From assembly GCF_034044715.1 (NCBI RefSeq), contig NZ_JAXCLW010000003.1:372001-436000 (forward strand): a DNA stretch of 64,000 nucleotides, read 5' to 3'. Position numbers and translations under genes: made by a program. How positions within the stretch are numbered: position 1 is the first letter of the stretch; the number at the start of each line of letters is the position of its first letter. The notes beneath the pieces are model-generated. The model saw nothing but the letters and a program-made list of their open reading frames with translations, was not told the DNA's origin and made no database searches. This document shows positions 53,713 through 61,573 of the stretch, piece after piece. This DNA is from Dongia_B soli. Lineage in GTDB: Bacteria; Pseudomonadota; Alphaproteobacteria; Dongiales; Dongiaceae.

Positions 53713-54186
53713 TTACGACTGACCGTGCGCCTTCTTATAATCGGCGACGGCTTCTTCCAGGTCTTCATATTCCTCGCAATCGCCACAGGCGCTTTTCAGC
53801 ACCCGCAGACGCTCTTGCGCTTTCGGCAGGTCATTCATCTCGAGATAAAGTTCACCGAGATATTCGTTGGCGCCAAGATGGTTCGGCTCCAGCTTCAAGG
53901 CTTGCAGATAATAGTCCAAACCTTTTTGCTGATTGCCGGATTTGCGATAGGAGTAACCCAGAAGGTTGAGTGCGTCAGCGGAAGGTCCTTTCTCCTCGAT
54001 GGTCTTCCGCAGCAGCGGAATAGCTTCGGCATATTCCTTGTCGTCAACCAGTTCCTTGGCCTGCTTATAGCGATCCGCCTGGCTGTTCGATGGGGTGCTG
54101 TCGCTGCCCATGGCGAAAGCCGCCGTCACCGGCAAGGCGGCGACCAGGGCCAGACTCAAAATAACCTGCTGAAATGGCATTTTCAT
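53713..54186 (-). CDS. Small periplasmic TPR protein
   Basis: About 157 residues: signal peptide (VILSLALVAALPVTAAFAM), then three to four TPR-like repeats (ADALNLLGYSYRKSGNQQKGLDYYLQALKLEPNHLGANEYLGELYLEM). Near the C-terminus SACGDCEEYEDL holds a CxxC pair. Probably a periplasmic adaptor. It follows the glutathione peroxidase gene by 17 bp on the same strand. A perfect 8-bp AAGGCCGG/CCGGCCTT hairpin at 53659-53683, within the convergent cyclase gene's end, could terminate it. Confidence 0.82.
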   Translation of the reverse strand: MKMPFQQVILSLALVAALPVTAAFAMGSDSTPSNSQADRYKQAKELVDDKEYAEAIPLLRKTIEEKGPSADALNLLGYSYRKSGNQQKGLDYYLQALKLEPNHLGANEYLGELYLEMNDLPKAQERLRVLKSACGDCEEYEDLEEAVADYKKAHGQS

Positions 54187-54203
54187 GATCAATATCCTTG
54201 TCT

Positions 54204-54773
54204 TCAGTGTGCTGGCAGATTGGCGTCGATGGCGCTGATCAGCTTCGGGTCATCGGGCGTGACCTTGGAGGAGAAACCGCCGACCACATGGCCGTCCGGC
54301 GCGATCAGATACTTATAGAAGTTCCAGCGCGGCCGGCCATCGTCGCCGAGCTTCGCTTCCAGCCACTTATAGAGCGGATGCGCCTCAGAACCGGTGACAG
54401 CGACCTTTTCCGTCATCGGAAAATCGACGCTGTAATTGCGTTCGCAGAACTGCTGGATTTCGCTCGATGTGCCCGGTTCCTGCCCGCCGAAATCGTTGCT
54501 CGGCACGCCGAGAACAATCAGGCCTTTATCGCGATATTGCTGCCAGAGTTTTTCCAGGCCGGCATATTGCGGCGTGAAGCCGCATTTCGAAGCGACATTC
54601 ACCACCAGCATCGCCTTGCCTTCATACTGTTTCAGGGGCAGGTCGCCGCCTTTAAGAGCTTTGAAATCGAACTCGAAAGCGCTGTTCATGGCTGCCACCG
54701 CCGGCGGAATGGGTTGCGTGGAAACGAGCCCCAGCACCAGGGGAATGCTTCGAAGGAGATGTTTAATCGTCAT
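54204..54773 (-). CDS. Glutathione peroxidase family protein, exported
   Basis: Reduces peroxides using thiols. 189 residues: a signal peptide (IKHLLRSIPLVLGLVS, cleavage near AVAA) and a complete GPx domain with the active-site Cys64 in VNVASKCGFTPQYAGLEKLW, VPSNDFGGQEPG and WNFYKYLIAPDG. It is a cysteine, not a selenocysteine, enzyme. It overlaps the end of the sulfite-oxidase-like gene by 11 bp, so they are probably coupled; both deal with oxidised thiols or sulfur. Confidence 0.92.
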   Translation of the reverse strand: MTIKHLLRSIPLVLGLVSTQPIPPAVAAMNSAFEFDFKALKGGDLPLKQYEGKAMLVVNVASKCGFTPQYAGLEKLWQQYRDKGLIVLGVPSNDFGGQEPGTSSEIQQFCERNYSVDFPMTEKVAVTGSEAHPLYKWLEAKLGDDGRPRWNFYKYLIAPDGHVVGGFSSKVTPDDPKLISAIDANLPAH

Positions 54774-55455
54774 AACGCTCCTCTTCCCACGGATCGCCGT
54801 GATTGTGGTAGCCGCGTAATTCCCAGAAACCTGGCTTATCAAAAACAGCGAATTCAATTCGCTTCAGCCATTTGGCGCTTTTCCAGAAATACAGTTTCGG
54901 CAGGATGAGCCGCAGCGGTCCGCCATGTTCCAGGGTCAATTCCTCGTCCTGCCAATGGGTGGCCAGCAGCACATCCTCATCGGCGAATTCCGCCAAGGGT
55001 ATGTTGGTGGTGTAGGTATCATAGCTGTGCAGGATGACATGTTGAGCATCCGGCCGCGGTTTCACGAGATCCAGCAAGTCGCGCACAAGAACACCGCGCC
55101 AGCGATTATCGTAACGTGACCAGGCCGTGACGCAATGAATGTCGCTGACCGATTGCGATTGCGGTAGGGCCTGGAACCCGGCCCAGTCCAGCTTCTGCGG
55201 GTTGGCAACGGCGCCATCGATCCAGAGTCGCCATTTGTCGCGCGGTATGTCCGGATGAACGCCAAGGTCCAGCACCGGCCAGTTCTGCACCAGGCGTTGG
55301 CCCGGCGGCAGGCGATCGGTTTCTCGATTGCCATTGTTCCCAGTCAGCAGTCGGCCTTCTGCCGCCCATTCCTGTTTGCGCCGGATCAGCTTGTCGCGCT
55401 TCCCTTGCTCGTCCTGATTTTCCAATCCGGATTCCCCGTCATTCGAAACTGTCAC
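54763..55455 (-). CDS. Sulfite-oxidase-like molybdenum oxidoreductase
   Basis: 230 residues of the sulfite oxidase catalytic-domain family (YuiH-like). The molybdenum-coordinating cysteine is in SDIHCVTAWSRYDNRWRGV at about residue 107, and HGGPLRLILPKLYFWKSAKWLKRIEF is characteristic. No signal peptide is visible, unlike the periplasmic MsrP. The substrate is unknown. Start is GTG at 55455. First gene of a minus-strand trio with the peroxidase and TPR genes. Confidence 0.88.
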   Translation of the reverse strand: MTVSNDGESGLENQDEQGKRDKLIRRKQEWAAEGRLLTGNNGNRETDRLPPGQRLVQNWPVLDLGVHPDIPRDKWRLWIDGAVANPQKLDWAGFQALPQSQSVSDIHCVTAWSRYDNRWRGVLVRDLLDLVKPRPDAQHVILHSYDTYTTNIPLAEFADEDVLLATHWQDEELTLEHGGPLRLILPKLYFWKSAKWLKRIEFAVFDKPGFWELRGYHNHGDPWEEERYDD

Positions 55456-55787
55456 TAAGAAGACTCCGCGGTCGCTGTTCGTATTCCATGGAACACTACG
55501 CTTTAGCCCGACGCGTCGTCTCGGCGAAGAACGCGTCGTTCCGCGAGCTGCGGAAATACGTGTAAACGATAATACGTAAAATCAGGTAAAATGGCCCTTT
55601 TTCAGGCCGATCCTGTTCACAATCTCCTTTCTGACGCCTGGCCGTCAAAACCCGCGCATTTGCGACGTTTTATCGCGTCGTTTTTCGGCGATCCTCAGTC
55701 GCGGCAATAGCAGCCGGCCTGTCGGCTGAAGCCTAGTAATCCCATTTAGATGACATCGACCTTCATATTGCGGGTCGGGATCGGATC
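55456..55787. other. 332-base region upstream of the one-carbon operon
   Basis: No gene found. It contains the direct repeat ACGCGTCGT at 55511-55519 and 55531-55539 (20 bp centre to centre, about two helical turns) and a third copy of CGCGTCGT at 55674-55681, followed by a T-run. AT-rich sequence between 55555 and 55600 could hold a promoter. It separates the divergent sulfite-oxidase-like gene from the DUF1638 operon. Confidence 0.5.
55511..55539. repeat. Direct repeat upstream of the one-carbon operon
   Basis: ACGCGTCGT occurs twice, 20 bp apart. The core ACGCGT is itself palindromic. The same-face spacing suggests a dimeric regulator site; this is inference from geometry. Confidence 0.4.
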
Positions 55788-56393
55788 ATGGCCGAAACAG
55801 CAGATCGCACATTGTTCATTGCCTGCGGGGCACTCGCCAGGGAAATTGTCGCCCTGAAGAAGGCCTATGGCTGGGATGATACAGTCGAGGTGACCTGCCT
55901 GCCGGCCATCTGGCACAATTATCCGAGCCGGATCCCGGCAGGGGTGAAGGCCAAGATCCAGGCCGGCAAACGGAAGTTCGGCCGCATTTTCGTGCTATAT
56001 GGGGATTGCGGCACCGGCGGCGAATTGGACAAGGTACTGGCCGAAGAAGGTGTCGAGCGGATCGATGGACCGCATTGTTACGAGTTCTTCACGGGCAGTG
56101 TCGATTTCAACAAGCTGATGGATGACGAGCCGGGCTCGTTCTTCCTGACGGATTACATGGTCCGCCATTTTGATCGGCTGATCTGGCAGGGATTGGCGCT
56201 GGACCGCCATCCGGAATTGCGCGATGCCTATTTCGGCAATTACCGGCGGCTGGTCTATCTGGCGCAGATTGATGATCCGCGCTTGCTGGAGAAGGCCAAG
56301 GTTGCCGCTGAACGGTTGGGGCTGGAATTCATGCACCGCCGGACCGGCTATGGGGACTTGGCGACATTCATGGCGGCGAAGGCCAGCAATTAA
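55788..56393 (+). CDS. DUF1638 protein
   Basis: 201 residues. It begins with ACGALAREIVAL and contains CLPAIWHNYPSRIP, VLYGDCGTGGELD and GPHCYEFFTG; the conserved cysteines and His suggest metal binding. DUF1638 proteins are found near corrinoid methyltransferase genes in bacteria and methanogens, but their function is not known. First gene of the operon that continues with the small family protein, MetV-like, MetF, methyltransferase and corrinoid activator genes. Confidence 0.88.
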   Translation: MAETADRTLFIACGALAREIVALKKAYGWDDTVEVTCLPAIWHNYPSRIPAGVKAKIQAGKRKFGRIFVLYGDCGTGGELDKVLAEEGVERIDGPHCYEFFTGSVDFNKLMDDEPGSFFLTDYMVRHFDRLIWQGLALDRHPELRDAYFGNYRRLVYLAQIDDPRLLEKAKVAAERLGLEFMHRRTGYGDLATFMAAKASN

Positions 56394-56427
56394 GCGGACC
56401 GCGGCAAGAGGGATGAGAGGGAGAATT

Positions 56428-56742
56428 ATGGCGAGTTTGACCATCGTTTATTGGCGGGACATACCCGCCCAGGTCATCGTCAAGAAAGGTCGCGACACGG
56501 CCAAGATCCAATTGACCGAGCGCTTCGAGAAAGCGATCGATCGTGCGGCCATGCGTGCCCATCTGCGGGATACAGATTCGTATCTGGCGGAATGGCGTCG
56601 CGGCACGCCGGTGGATGTCAGCGACGACCTTCAAGCCGAGGCCGATAAGAAGGCCGCGGAACTGGAAGCGGCCTATCCGGATGACCGGTTGAAGGTTCTT
56701 GTCGAAGCTGGCGGCCTCGATGCCGCCAAGGCCGAGGGTTAA
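56428..56742 (+). CDS. Small 'virulence factor' family protein (unknown function)
   Basis: 104 residues. The start ATG is preceded by GAGAGGGAG, a strong ribosome site. The sequence (LTIVYWRDIPAQVIVKKGRDTAK and LRDTDSYLAEWRRGTPVDV) matches the family named in databases as virulence factor, a name with no experimental support I know of. The frame is open far upstream, but that part lies in DUF1638. It stands 35 bp after DUF1638 and 5 bp before the MetV-like gene. Confidence 0.8.
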   Translation: MASLTIVYWRDIPAQVIVKKGRDTAKIQLTERFEKAIDRAAMRAHLRDTDSYLAEWRRGTPVDVSDDLQAEADKKAAELEAAYPDDRLKVLVEAGGLDAAKAEG

Positions 56743-56747
56743 GCGCC

Positions 56748-57314
56748 ATGTATGCCGTTCGTCTCTGGTCGGTGCGCCACGCGCGGGGCCTGAACCTGTT
56801 TTACAAGACCTTCGAGAAGGCGCTGATCGCGCTTCATCCGCTGTGGAACAAGATCGGCTACGACAAGCTCGAGAAACCCTTCGAAGTGACTGAAAAGGCG
56901 GTGAAAGGCTTCCTCTTCGATTGTCAGATGTGCGGTCAATGCGCGCTGTCCTCCACCGGCATGTCCTGCCCGATGAACTGCCCGAAGAATCTGCGCAACG
57001 GGCCCTGCGGCGGTGTCCGCCCCAATGGTCATTGCGAAGTGAAGCCGGAAATGAAATGCGTCTGGGTGCAGGCCTGGGCCGGCGCTGAGCGCATGGCGGC
57101 CGGCCGGCCCGTGAAGGCCGGCGCCGATGCCATCGTCGATGTGCAGAAGCCGGTCGACAACAGCATCAAGGGCAAGTCCTCCTGGCTGCGCGTCATCCGC
57201 ATGACCAAGCAGATTGGTGAATTTGCGCCGAAGCCGCCGAAGAAGCCCGCTGCCAAACCGGCAGCGCCGGCCGCTTCATCCGAGACCGCGAAGACTGAAG
57301 GGAAAGCGGCATGA
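56748..57314 (+). CDS. MetV-like cysteine-rich partner of methylene-THF reductase
   Basis: 188 residues with the MTHFR C-terminal domain: CQMCGQCALSSTGMSCPMNCPKNLRNGPCGG and a later NGHCEVKPEMKCVWVQAW, about eight cysteines for zinc or iron-sulfur clusters. In acetogens a homologous protein, MetV, forms a complex with MetF. The C-terminal 35 residues are Pro/Ala/Lys-rich. Its stop overlaps the metF start by 4 bp (ATGA), so the two proteins are very likely made and act together. Confidence 0.87.
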   Translation: MYAVRLWSVRHARGLNLFYKTFEKALIALHPLWNKIGYDKLEKPFEVTEKAVKGFLFDCQMCGQCALSSTGMSCPMNCPKNLRNGPCGGVRPNGHCEVKPEMKCVWVQAWAGAERMAAGRPVKAGADAIVDVQKPVDNSIKGKSSWLRVIRMTKQIGEFAPKPPKKPAAKPAAPAASSETAKTEGKAA

Positions 57315-58357
57315 ACCAGGATTTGCCGCCGCATTGGGATCCCGGCGCACCGCTGCCGCATAAGCCCGGTCATTCTTCCCAGGGTCGCTTGGAACGTGTA
57401 TTGCGCTCCGGCCGCTTTGCCGTCACGGCCGAACTCAACCCGCCCGATTCCGCCGACCCGCGTGACGTCTATGAGCGCGCCTTGGTGCTGTCGGAGGTCT
57501 GCGACGCGATCAATGCGACCGACGCTTCGGGCGCCAATGTGCATATGTCCTCCGTCGGCATCTGCTCGCTGCTGACCCGCGCCGGCTATGCCGTGATCAT
57601 GCAGATCTCCTGCCGCGACCGGAATCGCATCGCGATCCAAGGCGACGTGCTCGGCGCCTCCGCCATGGGCGTGCAGAACATCCTCTGCCTGACCGGCGAC
57701 GGCGTGCAGGCCGGCGACCAGCCGCAGGCCAAGCCCGTCTTCGACTTCGATTCGACCTCGCTGCTGGAATGCATTCGCGGTATGCGCGACAAGGGGCAGT
57801 TCCTGTCGGGCCGGAAGCTTACCACGCCGCCCCGCGTCTTCCTGGGCGCCGCCGCCAATCCCTTCGCACCGCCTTATGAATATCGCGGCGTTCATATCGC
57901 CAAGAAGATTAATGCCGGGGCGCAGTTCATCCAGACCCAGTATTGCTACGACGTGCCGTTGCTGAAGAGCTTCATGGCCCAGGTTCGCGAACAGGGGCTG
58001 CATGAAAAGGCATTTTTCCTGGTCGGGGTCGGTCCGCTGCCATCGGCCAAGACCGCGCGCTGGATGCGCAGCAATGTGCCGGGCGTACATATTCCCGATG
58101 CCGTGATCGAGCGGATCGAGAAGGCCAAGGATCAGAAGGCTGAAGGCAAGCAGCTTTGCATCGACCTCATCCAGGAAATCAGTGAGATCGAAGGCGTTGC
58201 CGGCGTACATGTCATGGCCTACCGCCTGGAAGAATATGTCAGCGAGATCATCCAGGCCTCGGGCATCATGAAGAATCGCCAGCCGCGCCGTGCGCCGCGC
58301 CCGGCTCCGGAGACCGAGCCGGCTGGGGCTGCAAACGAGTCCATTACGGCCGCTTAA
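57311..58357 (+). CDS. metF: Methylenetetrahydrofolate reductase
   Basis: Reduces 5,10-methylene-THF to 5-methyl-THF, the methyl donor for methionine. 348 residues of the MTHFR barrel fold; AVTAELNPPDSADPRDVYERA near residue 37, ILCLTGDGVQAGDQP, and GAQFIQTQYCYDVPLLKSF are family signatures. It is longer than E. coli MetF (about 296) and ends in a Pro/Arg-rich tail. It overlaps the MetV-like gene and lies 44 bp before the corrinoid methyltransferase gene. Confidence 0.93.
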   Translation: MNQDLPPHWDPGAPLPHKPGHSSQGRLERVLRSGRFAVTAELNPPDSADPRDVYERALVLSEVCDAINATDASGANVHMSSVGICSLLTRAGYAVIMQISCRDRNRIAIQGDVLGASAMGVQNILCLTGDGVQAGDQPQAKPVFDFDSTSLLECIRGMRDKGQFLSGRKLTTPPRVFLGAAANPFAPPYEYRGVHIAKKINAGAQFIQTQYCYDVPLLKSFMAQVREQGLHEKAFFLVGVGPLPSAKTARWMRSNVPGVHIPDAVIERIEKAKDQKAEGKQLCIDLIQEISEIEGVAGVHVMAYRLEEYVSEIIQASGIMKNRQPRRAPRPAPETEPAGAANESITAA

Positions 58358-58401
58358 ACCGTTACAGAAACACCACGTTATTTCGTCTGAAAGGAAGACC
58401 C

Positions 58402-59352
58402 ATGACCGATACCGTCGTCAGCTCGGCCACCAAGGAAGTCGTGATCGGCTTCGATCGCCCCTTCTGCGTCATCGGCGAGCGCATCAATCCGACCGGCCGC
58501 AAATTGCTGGCTGCGGAAATGGCGGCGGGCGACTATAGCCGCGTCAAGGCCGACGCCCTGGCCCAGGTCGAGGCCGGCGCGCATATGCTCGACGTCAATG
58601 CTGGCATCCCCCTCGCCGACGAGCCGAAGATCCTGGCCGAGGCAATCCAGCTGGTGCAGTCCCTGACCGATACGCCGCTCTCGATCGACAGCTCGATCGT
58701 TGCCGCGCTGGAAGCCGGCCTTGCTGTCTACAAGGGCAAGGCTCTGGTCAATTCCGTGACCGGCGAAGAGGAGCGCCTGGAAGTCGTGCTGCCGTTGGTG
58801 AAGAAATATGGTGCCGCCGTCGTCGCCATCTCCAATGACGAGACCGGCATTTCGGAAGACCCCGATGTGCGCTTCGAAGTGGCAAAGAAGATCGTTCACC
58901 GCGCCGCCGATTACGGCATCCATCATTCCGATATCGTGGTCGATCCGCTGGTCATGCCGGTCGGCGCGCTCGGCCAGGCCGGCCGGGCCGCCTTCAGCCT
59001 GATCCGCCGCCTGCGCGAGGAGCTGAAGGTCAACACCACTTGCGGCGCGTCGAATATCAGCTTCGGCCTGCCCAACCGCCACGGCCTCAACCAGGCGTTC
59101 CTTTCCATGGCGATCGGCGCAGGCATGACCAGCGCCATCATGAACCCGCTGCATATGGAAGAGATGACCGGTATTTGGGGTGCCGATGTCATGATGGGCC
59201 ATGACGCCCATTGCGCCTATTGGATCAAGCGTTTCCGTGAGCCGGCGCCGGAAGGTGAAGCGGCCGGTGGCCGTGGCCGCCGTGAAGGCCGTCGTCGTGG
59301 CGGCGGTGCGGCTGGCGGCGGCGCAGCCGGCAGTGAAACCGTCAGCGTCTAA
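58402..59352 (+). CDS. Methyltetrahydrofolate:corrinoid methyltransferase
   Basis: Moves the methyl group of 5-methyl-THF to a corrinoid protein. 316 residues of the pterin-binding (DHPS-like) barrel: CVIGERINPTGRK, HMLDVNAGIPLADEP, LSIDSSIVAALEAGL, NDETGI, VDPLVMPVGAL and CGASNISFGLPNRHGLN, equivalents of the MetH and AcsE folate pocket. The last 35 residues are an unusual Gly/Arg-rich tail (GRGRREGRRRGGG). It is a stand-alone domain; no corrinoid-binding module is attached. A strong hairpin follows. Confidence 0.92.
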   Translation: MTDTVVSSATKEVVIGFDRPFCVIGERINPTGRKLLAAEMAAGDYSRVKADALAQVEAGAHMLDVNAGIPLADEPKILAEAIQLVQSLTDTPLSIDSSIVAALEAGLAVYKGKALVNSVTGEEERLEVVLPLVKKYGAAVVAISNDETGISEDPDVRFEVAKKIVHRAADYGIHHSDIVVDPLVMPVGALGQAGRAAFSLIRRLREELKVNTTCGASNISFGLPNRHGLNQAFLSMAIGAGMTSAIMNPLHMEEMTGIWGADVMMGHDAHCAYWIKRFREPAPEGEAAGGRGRREGRRRGGGAAGGGAAGSETVSV

Positions 59353-59377
59353 ACAGGACCGACAACTACCCTCTCCC

Positions 59378-59405
59378 GGAACGCCGGGAGAGGGTTTAGA
59401 TTGCC
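59378..59405 (+). other. Perfect 12-bp hairpin after the corrinoid methyltransferase gene
   Basis: ACCCTCTCCCGG and CCGGGAGAGGGT pair perfectly around AACG, followed by TTAGATT rather than a true T-run. It may attenuate transcription into the activator gene, or be one of a set of pyrimidine-armed intergenic hairpins in this genome (compare 51537 and 63083). Confidence 0.6.
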
Positions 59406-59491
59406 CGACCACACAACCCCCCGACCACCCAGCCCGCCGATCGGCGGGTGCTGCCATTCTGGCGGCAGGCGGATAAGCCTTCACAGCGTAG

Positions 59492-61573
59492 ATGCGAGAG
59501 CAGATCGTGGACGAGACAGTGACGACCGAGACGACACACCCCAACGGCAATGGCGGCAATGGCGGCGAAGATGCCTTGCTGGTCTTCATGCCCTCGGGTC
59601 GACGCGGCCGCTTTCCGCTCGGCACGCCGGTGCTCCAGGCGGCCCGGCAGCTCGGTGTCGATATCGATTCCGTTTGCGGCGGTCGCGGCATTTGCGGGCG
59701 CTGTCAGGTCGTTGTCTCGGAAGGTGAATTCGCCAAGCTCGGCGTCACCTCGAAAGGCGACCATCTCAGTGATTTCAGCGCTGTCGAACAGCGTTACGGC
59801 GACAAGCGCGGCATGAAGCCGGGCCGCCGGCTTTCCTGCCAGGCCCATCTGCTCGGCGATCTCGTCATCGACGTGCCGGCCGACAGCCAGGTTCACAAGC
59901 AGGTTGTTCGCAAGCGCGCCGAGATGCGCGACATCACCTTGGATCCGGTGGTGCGGCTCTATTATGTCGAGGTGCACGAACCCGACATGCACGATCCGAC
60001 CGGGGATCTGCAGCGCTTGGAAAAGGCCCTGACGGAACAATGGAATCTGCCGAAGCTCGATACTGATCTGCGGGTCATCCAGGGATTGCAGGAAGCTTTG
60101 CGCAAGGGCGGCTGGAAAGTCACCGTCGCCGTGCATATGGGCAAGCAGATCACCGCCGTCTGGCCGGGCTTCCATGACAAGGCCTATGGCCTCGCCGTCG
60201 ATATCGGCTCGACGACCATCGCCGGCCATCTCTGCGATCTTTCCACCGGCGAGGTTGTCGCCTCTTCGGGCCTGATGAATCCGCAGATCCGCTTCGGCGA
60301 GGACCTGATGAGCCGCGTCTCCTATGTGATGATGAATCCGGGCGGTGAACAGGAGATGACCAAGGCAGTTCGCGAAGCTCTCAACGATCTTTGCGAAGCA
60401 GTCGCCAAGGAAGCCAAATGCACGGTGCGCGACATTCTCGAATGCACCTTCGTCGGCAATCCGATCATGCATCATTTGCTGCTCGGCATTAATCCCATCG
60501 AGCTTGGTGGCGCGCCCTTTGCACTGGCGACCGACGGGCCGACGATGTTCTGGGCGACCGAGATCGACCTCAAGGTCCATCCCAACGCCCGTATCTATGT
60601 GTTGCCCTGCATCGCCGGCCATGTCGGCGCCGATACGGCCGGCGTCATTCTCAGCGAGACGCCGCATGAATCAGATGAGATGACGTTGATTGTCGATGTC
60701 GGCACCAATGCGGAAATCGTGCTGGGCGACAAGAACCGGCTGCTGGCCGCCTCCTCGCCGACCGGTCCGGCTTTCGAAGGGGCGCAGATTTCCTGTGGCC
60801 AGCGTGCCGCGCCGGGTGCCATCGAACGGGTGCGGATCGACCGCAATACCCTCGAACCGCGCTTCAAGGTGATCGGCTGCGACCTCTGGTCGGATCACCC
60901 GGATTTTGCCAAGGAAACCGATGCGATCGGCGTTACCGGCATTTGCGGTTCCGGCATCATCGAATGCCTCGCGGAAATGTTCCTCGCCGGTGTCATCACC
61001 CAGGACGGCGTCATTGACGGCGCGATGGCTGCGACCTCGCCCCGCATCGAAGCCGATGGCCGTACCTTCTCCTATTTGCTGCATGACGGTTCGCCGCAGC
61101 TCAAGATCACCCAAAACGACGTGCGCGCCATCCAGCTGGCCAAGGCGGCGCTTTATGCCGGCGCTCGCCTGCTCATGGACCGCATGGGCATCGACAGGGT
61201 CGACCGCATCACGCTGGCCGGCGCCTTCGGCAGCCATATCGACGTCAAATACGCCATGGTGCTCGGCATGATCCCCGATTGCGATCTCGCCAAGGTGACC
61301 AGCGCCGGCAATGCCGCCGGCACCGGCGCCCGCATCGCCTTGCTGAACCGCTCCGCCCGCGACGAAATCGCCCGGGTGGTGAAGCAGGTCGAGAAAGTCG
61401 AAACCGCCGTCGAGCCGAAATTCCAGGAGCATTTCGTCGGCGCCATGGCCCTGCCCCACAAGACGGCGCCCTATCCGCATCTCGCCAAGGCGGTCAATCT
61501 GCCGGAACCGAAAGTGGCGGCGATGGGCGGCGACGACGAGACCGGCGGTCGCCGGCGGCGGCGGCGCGGCTAA
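59492..61573 (+). CDS. Corrinoid-activating ferredoxin/ASKHA protein (RACo/RamA-like)
   Basis: Predicted to reduce inactive Co(II) corrinoid to Co(I) using ATP. 693 residues: an acidic Gly/Asn-rich start; a [2Fe-2S] ferredoxin domain (CGGRGICGRC at about residues 65-74, with a fourth Cys in RLSCQAHLLGD); a linker; and an ASKHA ATPase domain from about residue 230 with AVDIGSTTIAGHLCDL, TFVGNPIMHHLLLG, LIVDVGTNAEIVLG and GICGSGIIECL. The C-terminus ends in GGRRRRRRG, similar in charge to the tail of the preceding methyltransferase. Its stop overlaps the stop of the convergent monooxygenase gene. Confidence 0.92.
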   Translation: MREQIVDETVTTETTHPNGNGGNGGEDALLVFMPSGRRGRFPLGTPVLQAARQLGVDIDSVCGGRGICGRCQVVVSEGEFAKLGVTSKGDHLSDFSAVEQRYGDKRGMKPGRRLSCQAHLLGDLVIDVPADSQVHKQVVRKRAEMRDITLDPVVRLYYVEVHEPDMHDPTGDLQRLEKALTEQWNLPKLDTDLRVIQGLQEALRKGGWKVTVAVHMGKQITAVWPGFHDKAYGLAVDIGSTTIAGHLCDLSTGEVVASSGLMNPQIRFGEDLMSRVSYVMMNPGGEQEMTKAVREALNDLCEAVAKEAKCTVRDILECTFVGNPIMHHLLLGINPIELGGAPFALATDGPTMFWATEIDLKVHPNARIYVLPCIAGHVGADTAGVILSETPHESDEMTLIVDVGTNAEIVLGDKNRLLAASSPTGPAFEGAQISCGQRAAPGAIERVRIDRNTLEPRFKVIGCDLWSDHPDFAKETDAIGVTGICGSGIIECLAEMFLAGVITQDGVIDGAMAATSPRIEADGRTFSYLLHDGSPQLKITQNDVRAIQLAKAALYAGARLLMDRMGIDRVDRITLAGAFGSHIDVKYAMVLGMIPDCDLAKVTSAGNAAGTGARIALLNRSARDEIARVVKQVEKVETAVEPKFQEHFVGAMALPHKTAPYPHLAKAVNLPEPKVAAMGGDDETGGRRRRRRG

